Of a stretch of 64,000 nucleotides of DNA, positions 11,265-21,973 are shown one piece after another. Numbering within the stretch: position 1 is the first letter of the stretch; each line of letters opens with the position of its first letter. A model generated the notes under the pieces. The model was not told the origin of the DNA, ran no database searches, and saw only the letters and a list, made by a program, of their open reading frames with translations. The translations under genes were made by a program, and so were the position numbers. The DNA is taken from positions 234,972,646-235,036,645 of the forward strand of contig CM077163.1 of the NCBI GenBank assembly GCA_039583875.1, in the 5' to 3' direction. The stretch is from Platanthera guangdongensis. Lineage: Eukaryota; Streptophyta; Magnoliopsida; Asparagales; Orchidaceae.

Positions 11265-12833
11265 GTCATGGCTTGGTTGTTCTTGAGGAGCGGCCTGTGC
11301 GGCCTGGTGTGCAGCCTGAGCAGTCTGGTGTGCTGCCTGGTTGGCCTATGGCAAAAGTTGGGCTTCTTGTGAAGCGTCCTGAGCGGACTGCAGTTCGCGG
11401 GCTGTAGGAAGTGGCTGGTTTGATCTGCGGCCTTGTAGATTTGCAAGCTTGTGTTAACCGGCGGATTGGGTGGTCTATCCGCGGAAGGCTTTGCGGACTG
11501 GCGAGTCCGCGGTGTCCGCTCCTACGGTCTGGCCTGGAGTTTGGCTGTGGCCTTTGCCATGCTCTGGTGGTGCAGCGGGCGTTAGCTGATGTGGAGGACT
11601 GTGCGGACTGGTGTCGAAGTCCGGCAGTTGGCCGTTGCTTTGGCAGATGTGCGAGTATGGCTTGCGAGCTGTGCCTTCTGGTGGAGTTATTGGCGATCTG
11701 CTTTGGGGCAGGCGGACTTGGCCTTGTCCGCTGAGCTCGCGCTTGCTCTTGGTGGTTTTCTGGACTTAGTCACATTCAGTGACAAGATCTGTGTGTCTGC
11801 GGTATCCGCCGAGTCCGTTGTTGACCGGGCGGACTGCCTGTTGGTCGTGGACTCGTGGCGGATGGTGGCTTTGTTTTTGAGCTGAGCGGACTGCCTCCTT
11901 GTCCGCATATAGTATGTGGACTGTCGCAGTGGTGGCTGTCCTTGTGATGTTTGTGGGCTATGCGGACTGGTGTCGTGTCCGCATAGTATGGGCGGACTGA
12001 TGCAAGTTCGCATGTTGGTGAACATCTTCGTTATTGCTCCTGGCAGGTTTTCTTGGAATACGGCTCAGTCCATGCGGACTCAGCAGACGTATGTTTTACT
12101 AGTGCGCGAGCTGGGGTGATGATTCTATTCACTGGGGTGGTGACCACACTCCTCACCTCGCCTATAAATAGACCCCCCCCCCCGACACGTCTACAGTAAC
12201 TGAGTGAACAGTAAGTGAGCTTGGTCTATTGTTGCGGTCTGAGTTTTTCTGTCCGCGCGGGTTGAGTAGAGTTGACGGTTTGCTATGTGCAGGTCGCGCG
12301 ACTAGCTTCAAGGAACCAGGAGTTTAGCTTTGACTTCGGTCAAGTTCTGTGAAGTGTGCGGTCTCTGCGGTCTCTGCGGTCTCAGCAGGTCACTTCTGCA
12401 GCTTGTCAGTTCTCTGCTTCAGCGTTTTCAAGTTCCAATAACCTGTCCGTCGGTCGCAGGCGGGTAGGCGGTCTGTTCTTCAGTTCATTAGCAGTCAGTA
12501 AATAATGGTGTGTCTGTGCGACCTCGCGGTCTCGGCAGACTCCGTGTTTATTCAGCGTGTAGCAGTAACAGCTCGGGCGGCTTCGGCGACCTTGGCGGAC
12601 TCAGCGGTCTTGTGCACTGTCCGCCCGGCTTGTTTTGTGCTTTCTGTTGTAGCTTGTATACTGGCGAAATCATGTCACGCTATGTATACCTCGCCCTGTA
12701 AATAAGTGTTAATAAAAATAAGATCTGCTTGTTCTTCCATTTGCTTGTGATGTTGAGCTTGCTCTTTGGGTTTCTGCATGATCAAGGTGTTAACTGTATA
12801 GTTCTGAGAATATTCATTTGGCTTTAGGCTATC

Positions 12834-13639
12834 CAGCTGACCACTTTGAGAAAATTCAACATCACCGCCTATCATCCGCAGATGAATGGTCAGACGGAAA
12901 TAGTTAATCACATCGTAGAAGACATGATCATGTGTTATATTTTGGATCACGATGGTGCTTGGGATGAACGTCTCAGACTCATGGAGTTTGCTTACAATAA
13001 TAGTTATCAAGAGAGTTTGCAGATGGCCCCGTTTTAGGCCTTATATGGGAGGCATTGTAGGACTCCTTTGTCTTAGGCTGAGATTGGTGAGAGACCGTTG
13101 TTAGGTCCAGAGGCCCTCAAAGAGATGAATTGTACCGTGACTCATATTCGAGAAAAACTCTGTGGGGCACAAGAACGATATGATAAATATGTTAATCAAC
13201 GAAGGGTTGATCTGGAGTTCGTTGTTGAGGACATGGTTTTTCTGAAAGTTTCTCTGATGTCTGGTGTTAAAAGGTTTGGAAGGAATGACAAGTTAGACCC
13301 CCGGTACGTGAGACCTTTTCAGATCCTTGAGCGCATCAGAGTATCTGCTTATAGGCTGGAGTTGTCTGTTATCTTCCCCAGTATCCATGATGTATTACAT
13401 GTGAGCCAGTTGCAGAAGTGTATCCGTAGTGATCGTCAAGTCCTTGACTCGGTGCCCCAGATTCAGCCCAACCTTACGTACGTGGAAGAACCTGTTCGTA
13501 TTTTGGATTCTCAAGATCGAGTGTTGCGGAGAAAGACCATCCCCATGGTTAAAGTTCTCTAGCGAAATCAAGACATCGAGAGCGCGACGTGCGAATTGGA
13601 ATCGACGATGAGAGAATCTCATCTGCATCTCTTCCCTTA
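12834..13639 (+). pseudogene. gypsy integrase C-terminal fragment (element D)
   Basis: The fragment starts inside the integrase core: TAYHPQMNGQTEIVNHIVED (about 12861-12920) contains the catalytic Glu. AWDERLRLMEFAYNNSYQES follows. Stops occur at 13036-13038 and around 13072, then the frame continues through a C-terminal domain (LDPRYVRPFQILERI, HDVLHVSQLQKC, about 13297-13420) to a chromodomain-like end (PMVKVL, stop, then RNQDIESATCELEST, HLHLFP) at 13639. It is closely similar to the same part of element A (31067-31867). The N-terminal part is missing: E's LTR abuts it, so D was split by E, and the remainder should lie left of the window. Confidence 0.85.
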
Positions 13640-14344
13640 GTTCAGGTATGTCTTAAGGTTTTTGGTAATAATTGGGTTTTGGTTTGGGTTTGGTTTTAAG
13701 GTTGTGTTAAGTTTCGGGATAAAACTTCTTTTTAGGAGGTATGACTGTAACACCCCCGATTTTCTGATGTTATTATTGGGTTTGTCGACATCATAATTAT
13801 GACGTCAGGGCGTTACCTTTTTTCGTTTTGTTGACGACGCTGCACCGTTCGTGCATTTTCGCGCTTGTTGTGCCTATTTATCCTGATTTTGGGATTCTGT
13901 TGGGATTGAATGTCTTCCTTGATATAAAGGATGAGGTTTTGAGGTTTTGGGCTTATCCAGTTCTGTTGCGTTCCGAGCATTTTGGAGTCTCGGCGCGTGT
14001 TTGGACCTTCGTGGTGATCTTTTTGCTTGTGAGAGCATTTGATGTTGTGTCTCAAGAATGATGCGTCAGATTCTAGGGTTGTCGTCGTTGTTGAATTCGT
14101 TTAATTCAACGCGCATTTGGGCCTCTGTTTTAAACTCATATTTCCCTCATTCAACCATTTGAATATGATAATTATTATATACAAGCCTTATGCTTGTTTT
14201 GATTCTCGGGAAGCCCTCCTAAAGGGGTGGGTTTTCGTTGAACTCTTAGTTTCATGAAAAAAATTCTTGGTGTTGTATGGAGGTTGACGAACGTCGAGCT
14301 GAGCTCGACGAAGCATCGAGCGGTTTTTGTCATTCATGCTTGTT

Positions 14345-14830
14345 TTCGAGAAGTTGATCTTGTACTCGAGTTTTGCCTAATTGTTCTCGAGTTATGCTTC
14401 CCTATTCTCGAGAATTTTTGTCTTCTTCTCGAGTATGCCCTTGCTTGTTCTCGAGATTGACTTTTGTTCTCGAGAATGTTTCTGCTTGTGCTGGAGAATT
14501 CCATCTTCCGCTCTCGAGAAAATTTATTCTTAGTTCTCGAGATGTTCTTTCTTCTCGGGAATTTGTTGTCTTGTTCTCGAGAACAACCTTCTTGTTCTCG
14601 AGAAAAGGCTTCTTCATTCTCGAGAAAAGCTTCCTTGTTCTCGAGAAAAGGCATCTTCGTTCTTGAGAAAAGCTTCCTTGTTCTCGAGAATAGCCTCTTC
14701 ATTCTCGAGAACAATCCTCTTGTTCTCGAGAACAGCCTCTTCGTTCCTGAGAACAACCTCCTTGCTCTCGGGAACTGCTATTTTGTTCTCGAGAACTGCC
14801 TCATTGTTCTCGAGATGTCTGGTTGATCTC
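14345..14830. repeat. array of TTCTCGAGAA palindromes in D's U3
   Basis: About ten exact copies of the self-complementary TTCTCGAGAA and about as many one- or two-mismatch forms (TTCTCGAGAT, TTCTTGAGAA, TTCCTGAGAA) lie within 490 bases. Spacing is roughly 20-40 bases with T/C-rich spacers. The array ends about 80 bases upstream of the TATA-like sequence. Confidence 0.9.
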
Positions 14831-15977
14831 GTGAAAACCTCCTTTCTTCTCGGGCAGCCGACTCCAGTTCTTTTCTTAAGTGCGGTTATCCTAATTTTAC
14901 CATTAGTATATATATACCTACCTTTTTCCTCCTTCATTTTAGATCGAGTTTTCCTGTTCATCTCCTGAACCAGAGCGGCGTGAGCGATTTGGATGTATTT
15001 CTCTAGTAAAACCAAGGCAAGTGTTGGTTTACTCATTCTCTTCCTTTCTTTACCCCGATTTGCAGGAATTTCTAACTTTTTTGTTATCATGATTATTAAT
15101 TAACTTGCAGATTTTAGTACTGTTTAGATCTCTTGTCTACTTTCGTTTATAGTCACCATGTTCTTGTTTATGTTACCTAATCTTGTAAGTGTTTATATGT
15201 GGTTGAAACTTACTCATATAACCGTTCCTCAACATTTAAGTAGGACATGTTAAAGTTCGTTTAGGATTGTAAAATCTTCCTAAAGGTTGATCAACCGCTC
15301 CTAATCTAAAATTGTCCAGTAGAATCTGATGTGTCATTGTTGTCTTGAGACTTATATCATGGTTTCCTTCGTGGTGACGTCGTGGGGCGAGACACGCCGC
15401 CAGACCAGGAAGGGTCCACTGAGCTCCAAACCTGGGTCATTACGGGGTTTTACTTCCTGGTTTCCTTTGTTGCGGGTGTTATTTGTGGACGAAACCACCG
15501 GCGCAACTTTGTTCTCCCTATCAATACTTTGTGGGGCTCAACCGGGTGTTTGAGCATTTGCGGTGAATGGTGGAGTATCCAGTCTCCCCCGCAATTAAAC
15601 GGAAGAATTGCCTTCGGGGTTGGCCACCCCGCCCGTTTTGGTTTTGGTGGAGTTGACCATAGGTGGCTAATATGAGTTTGTTTCTCTCCTGATGGTTTAA
15701 TCTTGACTTTTTCCCCTTATAGTCTTGTGCGAATGTTGTGGTTATACGTGACGCTTCACGTAAGTGTTCTCTTTTTACCTCTGTATTTGGTTGTTTGTAC
15801 TTTATGTAAGTATTTTTTTTCTTGGTTTTGGGTTGGTAGCCCTTGACTTTTGATTACTTTTGGTTTACCTTCTGTCATCTCTTGTACTTTCTTGTTGAGG
15901 TGTTCTGTCTTTGGAATGTCTCAGGTCCAGAGCTGTAGCTGACAGCCATGCTAGTTTTGGAGTTCCTGAGCAGCTGT

Positions 15978-17286
15978 TGATAAGTCTTTATTTATAATAT
16001 TTTTATATAGTTTTTATTTAATAAATAGCTATGTTTATTTCTAGTTTTTATTAATTTTTAAATTAATCCTTTTATTTTCTTATTTCAGATAAATTTGGGC
16101 TGCCAAAAGCAAATTGGAGCTTACAGGACTGACCAGGAGATGAAACAGAAGAATCCTTGAGAAATCACTTCTACACGCCCCTGTCACGGGCGTGACCTTC
16201 AGGTCACGGGCATGACAGGTGACCGTGACCCACAGAGGAGCCCAAAGAACGGGACACATCAGTTTAAAGCTACACGCCCCTGGTCACGGGCGTGACCTAT
16301 GGGTCACGGGCGTGACCAGAAGGCGTGACCAAGGGGCTCAATTCGTCGAGCGAAGAACGTCGAACAGTCAAGTACACGCCCGTGACCCAAAGGTCACGGG
16401 CGTGACCCAGGGCATGGCATGTGCATTTCCAGCCAGTAAATCAGTCGTTCCTGCCGTTACGCCAGATTTTCGTTGCAGCGTGACACGCCCCTAGTCACGG
16501 GCGTGACCAGGGGGCGTGACACCTCCATCAACACCTGTTTACTCCCGCCGTTTTCAGCTTCCCGCCGTTTTCCAAAAACAGAAATGACACGCCCTATGTC
16601 ACGGGCGTGACCTAGGGGCGTGACCTGTCATTTAACAGATTTTGGCGGTTTCTCCTCCAATGTTCCCGGGCTTTCAAGACGGCGGTTCCGAGCCTGACAC
16701 GCCCTAAGTCACGGGCGTGACCCAGGGCGTGACCTTCCAGAAGTTTTTCCTATAAATTTCAGATAAGTTCAAGAGCTGAGGGAGAGGTTGCGGATACGGG
16801 GAGATCACTCAAAGATAAAAGGAGTTGATTGTAATCCTCGAGAGAGCACGACATAACTCTTCCAGATTGGAGTGAAATCCAATAGAGAGGTTCACCTCCT
16901 AAAGCAGGCTTAGGGGTTTCGACTGGCCGAGAGGTCTTAATCGATCAACCTAAGTTTAGTCGAGAGCGTATTCTCGAGAGAGGCGTTTTCGTATTTTAGG
17001 AACCTCCACAGTCGAAGCGGATAATCTAGAAGTTTGCCCTTAAAATAAGTTTATTTTATTTCAAAGTTAGTCTAGATCAAGTTTGTTCTTTTATTCAATT
17101 TTTATAGCTATAGTTTAATTTACTTATTTTTATTATTTAGATAAAATAATATTAATTTGCGTGAGTAGAAGTACTCAACAGGCCCCGAGTCTAATACGAC
17201 ATTCATATACTATATTTCGATAGGTACACTTGCCTATTTGCGATTATAGTTTGGATACAATTTTAAAACTATAAAATTCTTCATCA
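15978..17286 (+). mobile_element. solo LTR, 1,309 bp, TSD GCTGT, inside D's LTR
   Basis: The ends are TGATAAGT and CTTCATCA (TGAT/ATCA inverted tips), with a perfect 5-bp duplication GCTGT at 15973-15977 and 17287-17291. There is no internal coding region, so the element was reduced to one LTR. Its U3 has a GGTCACG-GG-CGTGACC array (16170-16735), then TATAAATT at 16751-16758. The sequence is unlike the other LTRs here apart from the motif core. Family unassigned; the size suits a gypsy LTR. Confidence 0.8.
16170..16735. repeat. array of GTCACGGGCGTGAC quasi-palindromes
   Basis: The repeated core is GTCACG-GG-CGTGAC: perfect 6-7 base arms around a two-base spacer. At least six full copies occur, usually paired with a half-site such as GGGGCGTGACC or CACGCCC a few bases away. 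The last copy is about 15 bases before the TATA box. Confidence 0.88.
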
Positions 17287-17930
17287 GCTGTCTTAGCTGT
17301 TGTTTTGGCCCTACCATTGTGAGGTAGATTGATGTTTTGTTTACCATGCTAGTTCTGACATACTTGGTTTTTTTGTAGGTTTGTGTTAGTTTGTAGGCGC
17401 CCAATAGATTATTGATTTTGGATACTTGCTAGATGCTTAGTTTTTTTGGTATAAAATTACTTGCTCTCTGGGATGTTTTATGTAATGATTGCATGGTAGA
17501 TATTTTCAAGTATAAAAATTACTATTATTACCACATGCATTGCACGCTTTTAAAATAGTAAAATATTATATTTAACGACAGTAAAAAATCTACTTTTATT
17601 GCTATTATAAATTTAGAACTTTCATAGTTTGAGGTGTCCTCTGTGAACCTCTAAACTCATGTAGAGCGTCTAATTTTGTAAAAGAAGTAATTTCCGCAGC
17701 GTATAACTACTTTTCTCGTGTACTAAATGAGTCACTAAGACGAGAGATACGACTAACTATCACATTTAAACTGATTTTACCTTTAAATAACTTAAAGAAT
17801 CTTTCTTAATGATTAAGTAGGTGTTTTGCCTGAGCGTCCGCAGTTATCACCTACTGACGTGGCACATGACGCGCATTTTTTCCTTACTCTGATACACCTT
17901 TATTGACGGTGAAAAATGCGGGTTGTGACA

Positions 17931-18650
17931 AATAGTTAGGGCATTTTAAGCTATGATTAGACATAACTCTGTTTACAATTCTACTTTAAATTTGTTTATA
18001 TGTAGTTTGATCTGATACATTTCAAGTTCATAATAATTAAGATGCAATGTTAATAAAACTGTAAAAAATCTTGATCTTGAGAGAAAATGGCAAACGGTTC
18101 TGATTATTTGGAGTGTATTGATTTTGACATAGAAATTTGTTTCCACCACTAATCAATCCTTAAACATCAAGGGAATAAAACTTCTTTGAAGCACCTGTCA
18201 ATGGTAGCGGTGACTAAAGTTTTTATTTAGTTTTAACTAGTGCTTGTTGCTTGGCTAGAGAGCACACTGTATAAAAAAATATCTAGTTTCAATATTCAAA
18301 TCCAGATTAAATATAGGAGGAAAGTAATAAACAACTAAAGTTCTAATATTCAGATTAAATATACAAACAACAAGAACACACTAAAATTATGTGAATGCTG
18401 CAGGTTTAATGTTCTTGAATGCCATGGTTTATGCTATCGTGGAAGAAAATATAATCAGGAAAGTATGAATTTCAGTTGTTATACCATTGTATGATGTTAA
18501 AAATCACCTTCCAGTAGTCTATTTAGAGGACCGGTGAATATTAAGTATCAATTAACACAAAATGCTTAAATATTTTAAAATCTACGCTCATTCAAGAGCA
18601 AAACACTAAGATAATAGCATTATCAAGAGCTTCATTTTCAAACTTATATA
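17931..18650. other. AT-rich unassigned stretch
   Basis: No gene, RNA or repeat recognised. The first bases (AATAG) are the right flank of element D's LTR. Confidence 0.5.
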
Positions 18651-18654
18651 ATAA

Positions 18655-18870
18655 CGAGTGCCCGACATGTGGTTCCGCCCCTACGGCCAAACACGACAGT
18701 ACCCGGCCGGCGACGGCGGGCGCACGCCCCGGCTCGATGCTCTCGGGCGGCCTTTAGCCGCATCCAGGCGGGCTTCGCGCGCCTCCGCACGGGCTTCGCC
18801 CGTGCTCAATGCGTATGCGCGCTGCGCAAGCATCAAGTCGGGCCCGACACGCAACATATACATATGAGTA
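18655..18870. other. isolated GC-rich island, possible dispersed-repeat head
   Basis: About 215 bases of very GC-rich sequence with inverted pieces (GGGCTTCGCCCG, CGCGCTGCGC) stand in AT-rich DNA. The following 330 bases hold (CT)n runs near 18955-19010 and a tail ending CTTAATATAGTAGAGATAAA near 19180-19205. Such a head and tail suggest a small dispersed element, but I cannot assign a family. Short frames in it look like composition artefacts. Confidence 0.35.
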
Positions 18871-19588
18871 CTCAACATGACTGTAAAAAAAATATACTTC
18901 AATATTACGTTAAAAAATTTTGCAAACCATTTTGCGTTTAGCCGTAAATATTTTTCTCTCTCTCTTCCTCTCTCTCTCTCTATTTTCCTCTCTCTCTATT
19001 CAATCCTTCAACGTGAATAGCTCTAGGGTATCTATCATTCTTATTTTTAATTTTAAATATTATACATATATGAAATTACTTTATCTTTCGACCTGAATAG
19101 TTGTAGGCATTATTGGTGAATGAATTAAAACATTAAGGGCATTATTGGCAAAATTGCAACTTTTCACAATCCCAAACTTCTTGCTTAATATAGTAGAGAT
19201 AAATCTACGCCACTTTTGGGACTTGTGAGAACGTTAATTAATTCAAGAAGTTTTTACTTTTACCTGGTGCCCGATTTGAGTCGAAATCCTAGTTCCGTCA
19301 ATCCACATTATCTCAAAATTAACATTTTATCTCAAAATATTATTTTTAAAAAATATTCATAGCCAATATTATCCAAATTCAGCCTTATATTTCATATCAT
19401 TCAAAGAAAAAAAACATCTCCGTATAAAACATTATTCATTATTATTTAAGATTCTTCCGGCTCATAATTCCATTATATATTTTTACTATACATAGATATA
19501 TTATTATAAACCAATATTTATTATTAAACGGACAAATTAATATTTAGTGAATATATTATATAATAATATATATAAGAATATTATTAAT

Positions 19589-20660
19589 TCACTGGAAGGC
19601 CCATGGGTGTTCATTTCTGATGGCGGCTTCTTCCTCGGGAGTGAAATCATTTTCAATGCCAAACATTGCGCGGATAACTTCTGGGCTTTTTCCTCTTACC
19701 AAATCCGCCACCTTTTGGTATATCAGATTTAGCAGCTCTTTCACTTCCAAATAATGTGCTCCCTGCATGCAAAGTATAGACCAATTAAAATAATATATAT
19801 CTACATTTATATATAATTAATTTTACAAATTCGCTTTAATTTGGTGCTAATTAACATTCAAATTTGTCACATATATATATATATATATATGGCCAGCTTA
19901 TACTTTTACCAGAGAGAGAGAGCATGCTTGGGTTCAGGGCGGATTCAGAGGGGGGCTCAAGGCGTGCTGTCCCTCCATTATTTTTCAAAATGATTAGTGG
20001 ATTTGGATTCTTCTCGACAAAGTAATGAATTTTGACTACTTATATGTCAAAAACGATGATCAGATGAAGAAGAAATAATTCTGATAAGATGGAAGTGTTC
20101 AATTTTGTTGTTGTTGAGTTAAGTTAATGTCTGGCCCTCCTAGAACCCAATGACGCATTCCTATGATGAAGGACGGACATATTAAAAAAATATTGTGCAC
20201 CGGCTGACGCACATGTGTTGAGCATTGATCGCAATCCACACATTGCTAGATATAAACCACTAAATTGTTGTCTCATTTAAAAAAAGTTGTGCACCCCCAT
20301 TATCGACTTCCTAGATCCGTCACTGCATGAGTTACTCACCATAAGAAGGAAGTAGAGGGTGTTGGTGTCCACATTCAGAAATTTTTTATCAAATTCCTTG
20401 AGCCTCTTTTGATTAGAGGAGCCTGCACCTGAGTGCTTCTTGCAAAACACGAAGATATTAGAGAGCACATCGCTGGTCACGTTAGGGATTGGTATGATGT
20501 TTTGATCACAGCCTTCTTCGATCAAGGGGCGTAATGTCAGCGACTGCGACGCCACCTCCGCTTCCACAGACACCATCTTCCCGTCGGAGCACCTCATTCG
20601 TATTACATCAATCTTCGGCGGCATCCTCTCAGACCTGGAGCGGATTTGTTGCTGTGACAA
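19589..20660 (-). CDS. SKP1-like protein, two exons, intact
   Basis: SKP1 proteins link the cullin CUL1 to F-box proteins in SCF ubiquitin ligases (nucleus and cytosol). Exon 1 is 20660-20340 (107 codons) and exon 2 is 19762-19589 (57 codons plus TGA), giving 164 residues, normal for the family. The 577-bp intron has a GTGAGT donor and a TGCAG acceptor and lies between two complete codons. The N-terminal BTB/POZ-like half shows IRMRCSDGKMVSVEAEVA, then IIPIPNVTSDVLSNIFVFCK. The C-terminal F-box-binding half shows LEVKELLNLIYQKVADLV, GKSPEVIRAMFGI, NDFTPEEE and the terminal WAF. An internal Met (codon 13, 20624) is an alternative start nearer the usual SKP1 N-terminus. The intron contains an hAT-like MITE. 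Divergence in the loop region suggests a fast-evolving ASK-type paralogue. Confidence 0.92.
19935..20325. mobile_element. hAT-like MITE in the SKP1-like intron
   Basis: The ends are CAGGGCGGATTCAG and, on the other strand, CAGTGACGGATCTAG. Flanks CTTGGGTT and CATGAGTT match at 6 of 8 bases, an eroded 8-bp duplication. The interior is clearly related to the copy at 54128-54412 (shared ATTATTTTTCAAAATG, GATTCTTCTC and TATGTCAAAAACG blocks). It carries no transposase. Confidence 0.7.
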
Positions 20661-20719
20661 GGGAATTTGAAATGACTATAGTGTTCAATTAGGTGATAGA
20701 GAAGCAGTGAATGAATACC

Positions 20720-20737
20720 CATGCATGCCTATTTATA
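20720..20737 (-). promoter_or_regulatory. TATA box and CATGCATG (RY) motif of the SKP1-like gene
   Basis: On the minus strand TATAAATAG (20737-20729) is followed by the RY-type palindrome CATGCATG (20727-20720). They lie about 60-75 bases upstream of the first ATG, a plausible core promoter. RY motifs are typical of seed- or reproductive-stage B3-factor targets; a role here is inference. Confidence 0.55.
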
Positions 20738-21550
20738 ATTAGAAAAGTTGGATAATTTGGTGTTTAGAATTTAGAAACATAATAAATATTTTATTTTGTA
20801 ATTTGAGGCTTTTGCAATTTAATATTTAGCACCTAATATATATGGTCTTTTATTTTTAATAATTGGTCGCATATATATATTTGATCACATGCATGCATAA
20901 TGCTATTGCAATAATGTATCGTATGACACGGCGGTGATAATTATAATTATGAACGCGATTGTTATGAATCGTTGTTCGTGAACGCTCAATCTCATTTAAG
21001 GAATTTCATCCACTTTTATATTCAAAATTATGCGCTCATACGTTTTATGACGTGGCATTTGTTGTTCAAACTGACAGGAGCAAAAACAACACACCAAAGA
21101 AAGTATATAATTGTGATAATTTGATCCTATCCGCACATCTTTAAAAAACGAAAACTATGATTCGATTTTTTGTGAATATAACTATTAATAAATATAATTA
21201 AAGTCCGATTATTTGATTGTTTGTATGGTGAAATTGATATCCAGACTAGATATTAGGGGAAAATACGTTGAAACCGTGAAATAAATCACATTCGTCCAAT
21301 GGGCACCTCTTATCATCGGATCACGTCACTTTTATCTTATCGTCGGTCAAGATAAAAGTAAGAGTCAACGCGAAAGATAATAGAAGGCTTCACCCATCCT
21401 TTTTTTATAACAATAATAATAATAATAATAAATATTTAAATTTCAATTGCAATATGAAACTTTTCTCACACAATAATATATGAAGGAGAAATGATTGGGC
21501 CTAGAAAAGAGAGAAAGTCCAGAGCCAATTGTATCACCCTGATTTTTTTT
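20738..21550. other. intergenic DNA upstream of the SKP1-like gene
   Basis: AT-rich; nothing recognised beyond the promoter motifs and an (AAT)n run near 21412-21432. Confidence 0.5.
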
Positions 21551-21965
21551 GGGCGCTGCCATCCGCACCGCGGTTTTGACTATTCGCATCGCACTTTCAC
21601 CTAATTTTTCATGTCATTTGAAAATACGCTTTGTACATGCATTTTAGGAAAAGTGTTCAACACTAAAGTTGTAGATCTCGACGATATCTACAACTTTCGT
21701 GTTGAACAATTTTCCTAAAAATGCATGTATAAAGTGTATTTCCAAATGGCGCAAAACCTGAACATATTTCCCAAGTACGCCTTTTTCATGCATTTTTAGG
21801 AAAAGTGTTCAACACGAAAGTTGTAGATCTCGTCGAGATCTACAACTTTAGTGTTGAACATTTTTCCTGAAAATGCATGTACAAGACGTATTTTTAAAAG
21901 ACAAAAAAAAATTAAGAAACAGTGCGGTGCGAATAGCCAAAACTGCGGTGCGGATAGCAGCACGC
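21551..21965. mobile_element. inverted-repeat (foldback/MITE) element with two internal hairpins
   Basis: Terminal inverted repeats of about 43 bases (21551 onward GGGCGCTGCCATCCGCACCG; the right end is its near complement) enclose 415 bp. Both flanks are runs of eight T (21543-21550, 21966-21973), which may be an 8-bp duplication. Inside are two long near-perfect palindromes, 21634-21729 and 21787-21879, that are copies of one another (arms contain GGAAAAGTGTTCAACAC and GTTGTAGAT; loops TCGACGA and TCGTCGA). No coding sequence. Superfamily uncertain. Confidence 0.8.
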
Positions 21966-21973
21966 TTTTTTTT

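Larger units (their letters stand above)
6453..12778 (+). repeat. 3' LTR of copia element E, interrupted by element G
   Basis: The LTR begins at 6453 (TGTTTAAATTTG), is split at 6560-6564/11265-11269 by element G, and resumes at 11270. Its own length is about 1.6 kb. The right part is packed with GCGGACTG, GCGGCCTG and GCGGTCTG motifs (about 11280-12100), followed by a TATA box TATAAATA at 12163-12170 and an 11-C run at 12173-12183. A polyadenylation-like AATAAAAATAAG is near 12710. I place the end at the CA at 12778, but no partner LTR is in the window, so this end is uncertain. No protein-coding content is recognisable. Confidence 0.65.
13746..17930 (+). repeat. 3' LTR of gypsy element D, interrupted by a solo LTR
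   Basis: It starts TGTAACACCCCC at 13746, after an internal end resembling a degraded polypurine tract (TTTTTAGGAGG, about 13729-13739). It ends GGGTTGTGACA at 17930, the same terminal sequence as the LTRs of element A. Without the 1,309-bp solo LTR and its duplication the LTR is about 2.87 kb. U3 carries the TTCTCGAGAA array, then a TATA-like TATATATATA at 14907-14916. No coding content is recognisable. Confidence 0.8.

Noticed and set aside
14334..14826. Frames rich in SRE/LEN repeats on both strands
   Set aside because: Translation of the TTCTCGAGAA array.
18658..18941. Arg/Ala-rich short frames in the GC island
   Set aside because: Open in three frames because of composition; no similarity recognised.
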